Assembly: GCA_034440575.1 (NCBI GenBank)
Contig: JAOTOL010001661.1
Span: 2,884,001-2,948,000 of the forward strand
Reading direction: 5' to 3'
Origin: Imbricaverruca yamaguchii
Lineage: Eukaryota > Arthropoda > Thecostraca > Neoverrucidae
DNA length: 64,000 bases
Of this stretch, positions 1-11,493 are shown piece by piece. Within the stretch, counting starts at the first letter, position 1. Every line of letters starts with the position of its first letter. Under the pieces are notes generated by a model. The model was not told the origin of the DNA. It made no database searches and saw only the letters and a list, made by a program, of their open reading frames with translations. The position numbers and the translations under genes were made by a program.

Positions 1-633
1 GATTTCGATACCCGTCAGACGCAATGGTAATGAGAACATCAGAGGATATACAATTAGAATATGAGAACTGGTGGGTTCTTGATGTAATTGAAGTACTCTG
101 AAATCCGTGTCGCGTTTGTGTGAAGTGAGTCCGGGTGCTTACTAATATAATAGTGAAGAATATAGTTGCAATCTAGGGAACTTTATCTTCATAAAATATC
201 ATGCGAAGTTGAGTTATTAAAGTTCCTTGTCACCAGATGTTCATTTCAGTGTCACTTACACTGATGTATTACAGATATTGTTACTTTCCAACTGTCTTGT
301 GTTGCTATATGCTGGTACTTATGCGCCATTTGGCGCGTCGACCCCCAGCCACCGACGATCCGACCGGACTGGAAACCAGCCCGTGCACCTTGGTGGGTCG
401 CGAACGCCTAAGCCACCGGAGGCTTTTCACGTTAAATGCGTTAAGCAATGTGCCTGGCATGATTTGCGTCACCATTGGTATCAAGGCGGACAGATTCCTC
501 AATATTTTGTGAAGACTGACAATACGTACACGGGCGTTGCGTGGAAAGAATGCACCTACAACCTCGAATCTCCCCTAGGCAACTTTGCCATGGTGGAGCC
601 GTTGTTGTTTTTGTTTTGTTTTTTAAATAAAGG
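1..633. other. Unassigned sequence, no gene recognised
   Basis: Open frames of up to 145 codons exist here, but none shows a recognisable domain, a splice context or a repeat family I can name. The frames run into the microsatellite that follows, so their lengths are not evidence of coding. I see nothing further that can be supported. Confidence 0.5.
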
Positions 634-639
634 ATGGAA

Positions 640-977
<338 letters not shown>

Positions 978-1560
978 AAAGACATAAAGACATAAAAGAC
1001 TAGTGCAACTATGAGCCACAAGGGCCCTTCTTGGTTACACTCTGTACACTCAACCAGTTTCCCACCAAATCTGTCAATCAGCCCTCCCTGTAATACTGAA
1101 AAGCAAGCCCTCTGTTCTTATAATGATTGTCTATGCTGTTTTTAAAGACGTTCAATGTGCTGCTGCTTACAATGGTTTCTGGCAGCTGGTTCCAGTGTTC
1201 TACTGCCCTGTTGGTCTTAACCTTGTTCTGCTGTGGTTAACCTTAATTTTTGAAGTGATGACCTCTAATTGCATCATTTCTGTTAAATTAAAACATTTCC
1301 CCAAGTTATCCCCTCTTCTGACCATGGACAAATTTAAAGACATCAATGAGATCTCCTCTCAGCCTTCTATATCTAAGTGAAAACATCTTCAATTTCTTCG
1401 ATCTTTCCACATATGCCAGATTGCTTATACCATTAACCATTTTTGTACCCCTCTTTTGTACTCTCTCTAAAAGCCAACAATCTTTTTCATAGCCAGGACA
1501 CCAAGCTTGGATGCAGTATTCCAAATGTGGCCTGACATATGCACAGTAAAGTTTCCTGAT
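978..1560 (-). mobile_element. 5'-truncated CR1-like LINE copy (3' end only)
   Basis: On the minus strand this matches the last ~570 bases of the longer LINE at 62779-64000, including the C-terminal part of the reverse-transcriptase ORF (a 72-codon frame at 1306-1524). The element's 3' end (here at the low-coordinate side) finishes in tandem octamers of the type TTTATGTC at 978-998. The other copy has a shorter, degenerate version. Short 3' microsatellite tails are typical of the CR1/L2 group of non-LTR elements. The copy is severely 5' truncated, lacks about 12 bases present in the other copy near 1213, and sits between TA-rich microsatellite tracts, into which it probably inserted. Confidence 0.85.
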
Positions 1561-1664
1561 GATAGATATATAAATATGTATGTGTGTATGTGTGTGTGTG
1601 TGTACATATTTGGGGGCCTCCAGCGCCTCCAGATGACTTCCACTCTTGACCCCCGTGGCATATT
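1561..1664 (-). repeat. Short dispersed module with (CA)n tail, copy 2 (inverted)
   Basis: Reverse-complement copy of the 727-786 module, followed in its own orientation by a short CA/TA tract (1563-1604). Together the two copies flank the LINE fragment in opposite orientation. Confidence 0.6.
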
Positions 1665-4600
1665 AGCCCAGAACCAATCAACTTCAGCTTAAGCTGCTTG
1701 AGCCCCTCCCTAAATCAACATTGTACAAATTTCACTTCTACCATCCATTTCCACGTATGCAAGTGAGCAGATCACTGGCCCGTTTTGGTCATAGCTATTG
1801 CGGAAATAGCCTTAGAGGGAACAATTAATTTCCCCACCTTGCCAGCGCGCGTGCTTTTCGTTTGGACAATTCCACTGATTACGGCGAAACTTCATCCACT
1901 ATATCCCACTAAAATATGCCACCACCACACACGAGCCATTAATCAATATGGGCTTCCAACCACTAACCTACAAGTGGGAGGAAACCACGCTTTGCCAACA
2001 ATACTTTTAGAGTATATACCAGTACGCAGTCCGATACTAGAAATATCGAACCACCGGGAGCGTCCTGTGTATCTCATCAGTCAGACATGCTTGCCATGCC
2101 AAGAACAGGTTGGATTAACCACAAATTGATATATGTATTCTATTTTAGCGTTTATTTATACTACTTATCACAAACAAGGCTCCGGTATGGGTTCAATCGC
2201 ATCGAAGTATAAAATGGTAAACGCTAGGCACTTTTTTCCAAGGCGCCAAACGCCCAGATTGAAACGGAAAGGATAGCGAGCGTGACTGGGTTTATGAACA
2301 TGTTTCTGTATACCTCGCCATGGTTGCCAACGTCGAGAAATTGAGGTGTCCGGTACTAAACTGCTGTCAGAACCTCCCCCATCGTATATCTGTATGCATA
2401 ATAACTGTCCAAGAGCACCTCCCGGTACTCAAAATGGGAGGGAAATGCAGACTGCATTATTATGTGGCGTTAGCGATGTCAGTGGCGTACCACAGAGATG
2501 GAAAAAGCAACGATGACTCCCTCAGAAATGTTGACATTGTAATGGAAGAAGGAGAATTTGTTTGATTTTCTATCGAAAGTATGAAGAAAAAATCGCTCAC
2601 CGTGATAAGCAGTATTACATTGCTGGAGTGTTTAAAATTGTGTGTGGAGTTTTCGAAGTATTCGGGTTTTAGCGCATACCTCAGCTCTTACTTTAATCGC
2701 TTGTCATTTTCTGTTGCACACCTTGACCTCCTCTAAATTGCAATGCCAATGGAATATTTATACACACGAGAGTTGAGACTTATTGTACCTATCTGTATCC
2801 GTCTCTGGTTAAATTAACTGAAGCATGATAAAAATATCAATTCATCCAAAAATTAACACGTAGTACAAATCAACGGACTATCAAATTGACAACCAGTCCA
2901 TCACCCACATTATTTTGCACCATATTGGCATGTAGCGGACGCGAAGCTACTTCTTCCGGAGGACCATGTGGAGTTGATCATGAGCCATGATGCTCCTTTG
3001 AGAAAGAAGAATGAGTGTAAGTGAGTGAAGTTCAAAGGGTGTGCATAGATCGATGCAGTTTAGTTCGAGGTAGATGAACACGCAAACTCAGTCATACATT
3101 CGCGTTTATGCGCCATTGTTCACTTATAACGCAGAACTAAACAGTATAGTGATTAATACCACTAAACTAAACAGTATAGAGATAATCAGGTGGTTTTGCG
3201 AGTTGTTGAGGAAAGCTATGATTTTCTATAATTGTATTGACCCATTGGGTGGCGCAGAGACAAGCTTAGTCGTTGCCGTAGAAGATATTTACTTTCTGCC
3301 TTAACTGGAAGACTGTAAAATGAGTCAAGAACAGATTCTCTTATCTTAATATGAATAATATGTTCCTTAGCCCATACAATACCTCTAGAAACTTGAAACA
3401 AAAATATAATGAGCATGTTTGTCATGTCATGTAGAATGCTGAATTATTACTTGGATATGGATTGTTTTAAAAACTGAATCGTTTTGATCACGGATCACTT
3501 TGAAGAATAACGTAGAATTGGCATTTTAGCTTGCGAATTGGTACCCTTGATCCGGTTACACTGGACCTGATCCATGGTTTCAAAGCTTCATTTCATAAAA
3601 TAATTGAGTAAACAGCCACATTCAGAAAAAAACGCCAACTTGCAAATCCATTTAATTTCAGTTCACTTCAAAGCACGGCATACACGAAAATAATCCATCT
3701 TCCCGTCTCAGTTAGATACTTGCCACATTACATGTTTACATGTTTACATGTTTTTAGGCTATGCACCATGGCCCTCAGGCCTTCAAGAAGGCCCAACACC
3801 GAAACGCCATATCAACGAAAATATAATCATTTTCCTAGCCTAATGAGCGTGGTGTTGCGTTTTAGGCGGGGAAAGCGGAAAGGAGTGCATCACTTCGGAC
3901 GGTCTGGAGGGAGAGTGTATCAGAGAGGCCCGATGTCCAGCAGACAGACAGTTACTCTCCGAAGCCCTCACCGAGTGTTTTGGCCGCCGCGGCAGAGCCA
4001 AGATGTGCTGCCCGCTTGAGAACCAGGGTAGGCATCATTACTTTCTTTGTCCTGCAATGCCCCTGGCGAAGTAAGCTGGAGAATCTTTGCAGACGGAGAG
4101 CTAAGGCCACAGTAGAGATATGGTTGATCACTTTCCTGGTTGGCATGGTAATAACGACGGTCGTCAGGTAGGGTGATGCATTGCCGACGACAGAGATGCA
4201 TTTTGTTACCAGGTGTATTTGGGTTCCACGACAGACTTGATGGCGAATGGATTTTTGTGACTCCCAGATCGACATTGCATGCAGGGCACGCAATGCCTTG
4301 AATTTTACTTGGCCTTAGTTTAACTGATGACCGACCGTGACTCATAGGGCCTAGAGGTGACTAGAGGTGCACATATATCGTGCTATCATCACAAAACCGG
4401 GGCTGCATAAATCTGTAGTGGTATTGTCACCTACCATCGCTTATGGCTCCCAAATCGTATGTGTAGCTTGGTAAAAAGTCATTCCTGCCTAAGATTGTTT
4501 TTCTATAATGCGTTTTGCCTCTCAGCGAAATGATACCACCTTCACCTTCTGATAAATAAACTGTGTGGAGCTTGATCCTCCATGTGACGTAGCCAAGTAT

Positions 4601-4944
4601 AAAAATGCAATCCAGTGAACCAATCCAATGCAAAGATAAAGTATGCCTGATGGAGATTCGGCCCACATGTAATGGCTAATTGATAGTCTAGACTATATGT
4701 CTTTCCAAATGGTCCATCCCACGTCAAATCGACAAGCTGTACGAAATTTTGATAAAAATGTTTGTGTGTGGTTATTTGATGCGCCAAATCCAGCTGTACC
4801 ATTTTCAGAAAGACCAGGTCAACGGTCAAGAAGTCATAGCCTTGGGAATTTTTTAGATGTCATCTAACAAGAGCTGTCTTTTAAGGTCTTTAACTAGATG
4901 AAGAACAATCTGAATTGAGTAGAAGTATATATCGGTGACCTCAA
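1665..4944. other. Unassigned sequence
   Basis: No gene, RNA or repeat family is recognised. The longest frames (113-125 codons on the minus strand at 3952-4345, 114 codons at 1785-2129) have no domain I can name and no flanking splice signals that link to other exons. The cysteine pair CPAC in the 3968-4345 frame is not enough to assign a family; it might be a decayed transposon fragment. Confidence 0.4.
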
Positions 4945-5390
4945 AATGATACACTGCATCTTGTGGCTATTTATACATTTTTGTTTCTGGGATATTTGAA
5001 ACCGTGATATCGTGACCTGAGGTCACGTAACCTCTTTTACCTTTCGGGACAGTTACATTGCGTTTTGAAAAAAGGTGCAAAAGTGAAGTTTGATATCCTA
5101 TCTTTCAAAGAAAAGTAAAAAAAAAAGAATACGGTTTCGCTCCTAAAGCTGTACACATCCGTTCAAATTTTGGCATGGACGGTGTTTTCTGCGCTAGTTT
5201 ATCGTGGCCTGTATAGATATGTATTTAGAACGGTGTATAACTGAAATACAAGGCTGTTGACGTCCGAGGCACGTGATAGGACGACAATGTTAGTCATCTG
5301 ATCTTGAATGTGGTGTTGAACACGTGTCCTAACTCGTGAAGTCAAGGGTCAAACAAAATTGCAGAAATGTCTCCAAATTGTGGTAGTATG
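4945..5390 (+). repeat. Left terminal inverted repeat
   Basis: Shares with the reverse complement of 8250-8700 a series of blocks in the same order. These include the GATATCxTATCxTTC block before an A-rich run, ATCCGTTCAAA, AAATACAAG, TCATxTGATCTT, AGGTCAAGGGT-like and ACAGAAA/GTCTCC blocks. Divergence is high, so the element is old or the ends are relaxed by mutation. Confidence 0.7.
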
Positions 5391-5493
5391 CTATTTATGA
5401 ATTATATCTTACCATTAACTGCAAGGGGAGAGAAGCATCCGCAATATAGCACTCACATTCCGATAACCGAAAAACCATTCGCACAACCATTTA

Positions 5494-6990
5494 TTGCCTC
5501 GCGAAAAAAATTGCGAATGTAGTGAACAACAGGAATGGCACACACCAGGGGTGGTACCGTGTTTGGATGCCCAGAACTCACTGCTCATTCTCGCTGAACG
5601 TGCTGCCTGTGAAGCCAGGAAATTTCTGAGGGTATCGGACGCAGTCAAGGTGAAACCAAGGCTATTTTATGAGCCGGACCAGATCAGCCGGATATTTATC
5701 GGCAAAACCGACCGTGTCACGGTGCGACAGGTTGATGGAATCAAAGTAGAGTTCAGAAAAGCCTTGCTTTTGGGAAGTTGTGCGAGATATACGATATACA
5801 AACAGAACGCTGAAAACCCTCGCATCGGCTTTTTAACCTTCGCTGCCCTTCATTCGAAGCATCGCGTCTTGGCAGGCAGCAGTGGGACGCACTTGGTGTG
5901 CATGTGCACTTATCATCAAAACCCAAACTGTTCATATGCGCTCTTGGCCTTCCCGGTCTCAAATACTGCAATCTCCTCGAGCATGCTGTATGTGGCACGG
6001 AAAACCGTGATTGCATGATGCACAGCTGTACAGATTGCCCTGGTGAAGACGGGATGATTAATTTTCTGATGATTATCCTTGCGGACAAAACAGGAGAAGA
6101 GAGTGACTGTGATTCAGCCTCCGATGATGACATGCATAATGAGATTAGGTACACACAGTGTATGAGCAGGCATCCCTGTACACTCGCAGAAATAGTCTAG
6201 ACCAATGAGGAAATATTTGAGCATGCGATATTTGAGCCAGCAAACCGTGAAGCTGACCAGACGCCACTTTGCAGCTGGCAAACAAGGTCAGCACTTCACC
6301 TGCGTAAATGCTACTGCCAAGGTGGGCGAAATGATTGTCAAGTGCGGTTTCGCTGAAAATTATTCATTTGTGGTACAGGATGCAGCTGCATGCTTCCACT
6401 GGGATTCGTCCCAGTGTACGGTGCACCCGTTTGTAGTGTACTGGAGTGAGGACGAGGTACTGTGCCATCAGAGCTACTGCTGTATCCCTGATGGAACCAA
6501 GCATGACACCGACATGGCGCATGTGTTCTTGCAACGGCTTATTCATAAAATTCCGACCCCGGTACCGGACCACCAAAAATATTAATTTCACAAACGGCAG
6601 TATACGAATAAGCATGACTTCGTCAATATGTCACCATCAAAAAGATTTTTGGGTATCAGTGAGTGGCTTTTTGTCACATCTCATGCCAAGGTCGCTTGCC
6701 ACGACACCGGATGCACAGCCAAGCATGCCGCGGCTCAAGAGAGCCTCAAGAGCCCGTTTAACAGCCAAATACTGACGGAGGAGGATGTGTTTTAGTATCT
6801 GTCGCACAGGCTAGTCAGCTGCATCAAATTCATATTTGTATCAAAGCAGGAGGCAATGGATCAAATGACCTACCTCCCCGAGCGCTTCACGAAAGCCACC
6901 ACGGTGAAGGAAACAAAGGGGTACCACAAGTTCGCACTAGTGTTCCACATCACCGTCATAGTTCATGAACTGCGTAGCGATGCGGGGCGT
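5494..6990 (+). pseudogene. Decayed transposon-encoded protein
   Basis: The protein is spread over frames broken by shifts and stops: frame a at 5494 to about 5900, frame b at about 5898-6200, and frame a again at 6205-6990 with in-frame stops at 6583 and 6793. Visible signatures in order are a Cys pair region (MMHSCTDCPGEDG), TRRHFAAGKQGQHFTC, a Gln-Asp-Ala-Ala block followed by FHW and a His-Pro-Phe block, GTKHDT, QYTNKHDFVN, EWLFVTSHAK, and NSQILTEEDVF. From memory, this order (QYKN..F, EW.FFATSHGK, QILT) is that of a protein family scattered in many invertebrate genomes and probably transposon-encoded. I have no family name and no proof of transposase activity. The shifts and stops show it is dead. 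Confidence 0.6.
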
Positions 6991-7689
6991 ATGTTAATGG
7001 TAGTTGTGTGAGGTTTTATTTTGCGCCCTGATACAGAATGTGTTGATTAATATCATCGCAGTGACAGATCATTAGTCTGAACTGAGATTCTGACAAGGTA
7101 TGTGATGATATGCAGATCTGTGGATTATTATTACATTACATCATAACATTTTACTGTAACACATTATTGTATTGCATTGTATTATATAATTATGTTACTT
7201 TATTGTATTACACGGATGTAGACGGCTCATGATCCAATGCGATTTACCTCGGGCTCAGCATGTGTCAATAGAGGCGTCCGCGCCAAATTTGTTCCCAAGC
7301 AGTTCAAGATGAATACGATTACTCAGTTAATAAGGTTCATCTTTTCATTTCCAGAATGTGTGGTTTGAAACGTTAGAAGGTTGATAGTACAGTGATTGGT
7401 TGTGATAAAAACCATTCAGTGTTGTCAGTGAAATATGAGCGTACATTTCTGATATGCTGAAATTGATGAAAAAATGTACTGCATCAGGTGAAAACATTTG
7501 TATTACTTTTCTCCTTACAAGCAACGATCTAGGATATCACAAATCACCCTTCGTCGATCCGAAATTTCCAAAATGACATTGTCACTATTTCGAAGGTATA
7601 ACTAGGTCATTTTTTATTAGGTCACAAGCTCACGATTTCAACAACGCGTGAACAAAATCTCGAAATTGACATAAAATGCAGTTGTTGCG

Positions 7690-7940
7690 TGAGAAGAAAA
7701 ATACGACCATCATTATACCAAGAAGTGCTGAGTTTACATCAATCGTAACGTTAGGGATTATACTATATTACTCAACGTTTCGGCCAGGGGCCATTGTCAG
7801 GAGTGATGATGTCCCCTGGTCGCACTCCTGACGATGGCCCCTGGCCGAAACGTTGAGTAATATAGTATAACTTCTAACGTCACTTTTGATGTAAACTCAG
7901 CACCTCCTGGTATATTGAAGGTCGTATTTTTTTTCTCACG
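7690..7940. repeat. Fold-back repeat with hammerhead-like core in each arm
   Basis: The sequence 7690-7802 is repeated as its reverse complement at about 7815-7940, with a short centre, so it would form a long hairpin. Each arm holds a block with GGCC-CCT-GGCC followed by GAAACGTT. In the right arm CTGACGA (7828-7834), the self-complementary GGCC pair, GAAA (7847-7850), CGTT and a matching AACG (7876-7879) followed by TC lie in the order of a hammerhead ribozyme core. The left arm has CTGACAA instead. Confidence 0.65.
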
Positions 7941-8249
7941 GAATGTCTAAAACCCAGGAGCACTTAACAGCCATTCTTCGTTGTATTAAAATGCAGTTGA
8001 TCATGACCAGTTCAGCAATATATACCTTCATGCAATTCGTGTTACTCTTCATTGAATTCCAGACCTCAAAAACTCAGGCGACTTCTCCAAAATGTCCCAT
8101 GACATAACTATTTAACCTTTGCTTCAATCTTTCCCAAAATTGTACAACTGGAATATAGAGACAAATCAACCCTATACAAGTGTTTTTAGCAAGATAAAAA
8201 GTGTGATTTGGCCCCTTCACCTGCTACATTTGTCGCGGAGTGGGCCACC

Positions 8250-8700
8250 TACCACAGTTCGGAGACGTTTCTGTCATTTGATTAACCCTTGACCTCACTA
8301 CAAGTTAGAACACTTGTGCAACACAACGCTGAAGATCAAATGACTGACACTATCATCCCATCAGGTGTCACGTACATCAAAAGACTTGTATTTAAGTAAT
8401 ATACTGTTCTTAACAAATATTTAAGCAGGTCATGATGAACTGGCGCAAAAACAACTAGGAATGCCTAGTTTTGAACGGATATGTAAATTTGTAGGTGTAA
8501 AAAGAACTTCTTTTTTTTTTTTTGCTTCGAAGGATAAGATATCGAACTTCATTTCTGCATTTTTTGCAACTCGCATTGTCAATCCCGATGGATGTCAAGT
8601 TGCCTAAGGCCACGATGTAACGATTTCAAATGATCCGTAAACGAATAGGCCGAAAGAGCCAAAAGATGTGGTGGATTATTGTGACTGTACTGATGGTTGG
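8250..8700 (-). repeat. Right terminal inverted repeat
   Basis: Reverse-complement partner of 4945-5390. Similarity continues up to about 8690, which covers the putative initiator exon of the protease gene; this lowers confidence in that exon or implies that the transposon end has been exonised. Confidence 0.65.
8666..8699 (+). CDS. Protease exon 1: putative signal peptide
   Basis: Encodes MWWIIVTVLMV and ends in phase 1 at a good donor (GTGAAT). The join to exon 2 gives a hydrophobic leader followed by GGAQT, a plausible signal-peptide cleavage region. An in-frame Met at 8630 would add 12 basic residues. The 62-base intron that follows is short but feasible. The exon lies inside the right inverted repeat of the neighbouring transposon, so it may be recruited or the true start may lie elsewhere. 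Confidence 0.4.
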
Positions 8701-8749
8701 TGAATTGGACGCATGTGTGGAATTTTATCAGAGGTTTTGCTCACATTGT

Positions 8750-9050
8750 TCGTGTTTACAGGGGGCGCGCAAACGGGTGGCTCCAGACCAGACGGTGGCT
8801 CAAACCCGACTGGCGGCGCAGCCACTGGCACCAACCAAGCAGGTAGTATGGGGGAATGTTTCAATGACAGTTTTTTTTTGGGGGGACTATCGCAAAGAAT
8901 GCACCATAGGCGGTGGAGGGCGGGCGGATCCCGACCACGTCCGCAGTCGGTTCTTCCAGGCCAACAACAGCACATCATGGCCTGTAGTGACGACTGGTCG
9001 TGTTCTAACCTTTCTCGCGCTCCCTCACCTCACCCAGTGTGGGCATAGCA
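8750..9050 (+). repeat. Diverged tandem duplicate of 9530-9830
   Basis: From the TTTACAG acceptor onwards this segment aligns with 9530-9830 in order: Gly-rich exon start, a GTGxGGGGGAxxGTTTC block, the ACTATCG block followed by GGTGGAG and CGGACCCGGA-like blocks. The copies differ at about a third of positions by eye. Exon 2 and the start of exon 3 are therefore paralogous. Copy 1 has a donor at 8843; copy 2 lacks GT at the matching point, which may explain why exon 3 reads through. Confidence 0.65.
8762..8842 (+). CDS. Protease exon 2: Gly/Thr-rich linker
   Basis: The acceptor TTTACAG ends at 8761 and the donor is GCAG/GTAGTA. The 81 bases encode a Gly, Thr, Ser and Pro rich linker of about 26 residues (GGAQTGGSRPDGG and similar). 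Both ends are phase 1, so the exon can be included or skipped without changing frame. The whole neighbourhood is duplicated 780 bases downstream, where exon 3 begins at the same relative point. Confidence 0.55.
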
Positions 9051-9544
9051 CGGCACTGGTGGTGCAAGAAACGTTTCTGATGATTGTCCCCGATTGGCGG
9101 AGACCTAGCTGTTCGGAGAGAACTTCGGCACCCGCCCCCCCCCCCCCATTACCCATAGCGTTTCAACGGCTCTTTTTCGTTACTCGTCTCCAATCCGTGC
9201 TAAATTCCCACTTGGCTGTGTTGCTGGCTCTAAATCATTGTGGGCACTGGCATCGCTGCGAAATTTGGGCAGACTGGGCGAAATGGTCTTCAGGATATTT
9301 TCTCCAAGCAGTGTGTCTGTGACAACGTTTCTGGCCTTCGGATAACAAGTCAAATACATTCCAGATGAAACGGAAAATTAAACGAGCATGAGCGCTGCAT
9401 AGGCAATACATGTATAACATCTCGTTTTATACCAGTGGACGTTAGTTACTTTAATAAACAGCATAGTTAATTAATAAAAAGAGTAGTTAATGTTAATGAA
9501 CAGCATAGTCGTCCACTGTGCATTCACCCGGTTGATGTTTACAG

Positions 9545-10534
9545 GCGGCACGGGACTAGGTGGCTTTTACCCTCACGGTGGTCTGGAGGGTGACTTATAC
9601 CCGGCCGGCCGTTCGGAGACTGGTGCTAGCAAAGCACCGAGTGTGGGGGAGCGTTTCGGTGACAGGTTCAGTGGTGACTCAGGCAAAAAAGGCACTATCG
9701 AAGGTGGAGAGTGGTCGGACCCGGAGGCAGCATGGCTTCCTGGAACGACCGGCCATGTTCTGCACCAGGCTGACTCCAGACATAGCGGCATCCGAACAGA
9801 CGATGTGACACTGTATCGTCGCGGCTTTGGAGGCAGCTGGAACACGGGCGTCTCATCTGGGACTGGTTCATTCGGTGGGGTTGGATCGCATCGTGTTATA
9901 TCGTCTGGCGGTGGATCATTTCGCGGTGTTGGATCACGTCGCGAGGGATCATTCAGTCGCGGATCTTCCCGAAGAGTGCCGCACCGTACTAGACCTTCGG
10001 ACAGATGCGGTGGCCATTGTTTCGGCGGTGGTGCTCGTGGTGGTGGCGGTGCCCGTCGTCGTGGTGGTGCCCGTGGTGGTGGTGCCCATGGTGGTGGTGG
10101 TGTCCGTGGTGGTGGTGGTGGCGGTGGCTTCAATAGCGGGTTGACTGGTGCTACTTCACACGGTGGCGGTTTCCGGAGCAGCGAACCAACACGCTCTACT
10201 TCAGCTGTCGAAGAGCAAGTCTTAGAAGCTGGTGTAAGTGGTGGTGGTGGTGGTGGTGGTAGTGGCTTCAATAGCGGATCGACCGGTGCCAATTTACATG
10301 GTGGCGGTTTCTGGAGCAGCGAACCAACACTCTCTACTTCAGCTATCGAAGAGCAAGTCTTAGAAGCTGGTGTTCATGGTGGTGGTGGTGGTGGCGGTGG
10401 CTTCAATAGCGGGTTGACTGGTGCTATTTCACATGGTGGCGGTTTCTGGAGCAGCGAAACAGCACTCTCTACTTCAACTGTCGAAGAGCAAGTCTTAGAG
10501 GCTACAACCCTCCCCACTGTCCAAGAATCGCAAG
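9545..10534 (+). CDS. Protease exon 3: long glycine-rich region
   Basis: 990 bases, open throughout, from the TTTACAG acceptor (ends 9544) to the donor CAAG/GTATTT; both ends are phase 1. The first part (to about 9800) parallels non-coding sequence in the duplicate copy and might really be intron. The second part holds Gly-Ser and Gly-Arg rich sequence. The third part has three repeats of 45-46 residues, each a poly-Gly run, then FNSG, HGGGF, SSE and EEQVLEA. Such composition suits an extended extracellular linker or matrix-binding segment. Extent is uncertain; an internal intron cannot be excluded. Confidence 0.6.
10108..10505 (+). repeat. Coding minisatellite, three units of 135-138 bases
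   Basis: Unit landmarks (the FNSG codons) lie at about 10126, 10264 and 10399. Each unit has a GGT-codon run, a conserved middle and the EEQVLEA end. Unit lengths are multiples of three and differences are mostly conservative (L/S, A/T, V/I), which suggests selection for protein rather than neutral drift. Confidence 0.8.
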
Positions 10535-11326
10535 GTATTTCGCCACTGTAGTGCATGAGATCGAATATGCTGAATACTCAGCTATACGGGCTGCACGAAG
10601 TGGAGATTAACCGACACTTTTGCTTATGAAGGGACAGTATTACAATGCATTAATTGTGTTGCCGCCAAAATATCACACAAACTAACCCCGCTTGATGGAG
10701 AGCATAAGCATGAGAAAGGCTGTGGTCAAGCAGGTGACCTAAGCAGTTGCAAACATTTGTATTCCATATTGCAAATAACATGCACATTTTCTGACATCAA
10801 TTGCGTTGTCGACAGGTGATAGAACCCTTCCCATAAATGTTTATTAGCAGAACTTCTTTGCTTTCCTGTGCTACCGACGTGTTAGCGAATACCTACGAAA
10901 GAAGTAAACCCGACCATGAGCCTAAAAATAGACTCGTACATTAACGTTTATCTTAGCAATACGTTGCATTGTGTTTTAGAGTGCATATTGCAGTAGCAGG
11001 TTACTGCAAAAATGTTCAGAATATTTTTTTCCAACGCTTTCACCGATTCACATGCACCTAGACACGATTTTGAAGTTCGCAGGGCTAATGCTTCCATAGG
11101 TTCCATAGCTTCACATGCATGCATCCGGCTCTTCTAACTTCTACGCGATTCCATAAGCTCAACGCTGTTTGCCAATATCTAGCAAGCAATATGGTCGTGA
11201 CTCTACCGGCGGCAAGGCCCTACTACATCCAACGCCAATCGAGCCCGTATTCTCAGACTTGCATTATTGTTGACTGCAGGATTACATGATGATGATGATG
11301 ACCAGAGTTATGTCCGATGTCCCCAG

Positions 11327-11451
11327 AATGTGGCCGATCGACTCCAGCTCGGATATGGGCGAGGCGTAGACGCCAAGCTAGCGAGATACCTGCATTCGTT
11401 CCCTTCATCGTAGGCGGGATGAATTCAGAAGTCGGCAAATGGCCGTGGATT
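11327..11451 (+). CDS. Protease exon 4: light-chain Cys, activation site and IVGG
   Basis: Starts after CCCCAG in phase 1 and ends phase 0 at GTAAGT. It encodes ECGRS near its start, whose Cys would bridge to the Cys of KPICLPP in exon 7, then a basic run RRRR, then VPFIVGG and GKWPWI. IVGG begins the mature enzyme. The P1 residue is Phe, not the usual Arg or Lys. An alternative acceptor at 11279 reads into a frame that stops before IVGG and is rejected. Confidence 0.8.
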
Positions 11452-11493
11452 GTAAGTCAATGTCTACGTGAATTGAACTATGAATGAACTATG

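Larger units (their letters stand above)
4945..8700 (+). mobile_element. Degenerate DNA transposon with long terminal inverted repeats
   Basis: Two segments, about 4945-5390 and 8250-8700, are reverse complements of each other at roughly 70% identity by eye. They bracket about 2.9 kb that holds the remains of a transposon-type ORF (5494-6990) and a fold-back repeat (7690-7940). Long inverted ends plus an internal decayed ORF fit a cut-and-paste DNA transposon. I cannot define the exact termini or a target-site duplication, and I do not know the superfamily name. The right end reaches into the predicted first exon of the serine protease. Confidence 0.6.

Noticed and set aside
9573..10292. Proline-rich 239-codon frame on the minus strand
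   Set aside because: Antisense shadow of the Gly-rich protease exon 3; Gly codons read as Pro on the other strand.
11280..11326. Earlier acceptor for protease exon 4 at 11279 with an Asp run
   Set aside because: It joins exon 3 in a frame that stops before IVGG; the acceptor at 11326 keeps the protease frame and supplies the expected Cys.
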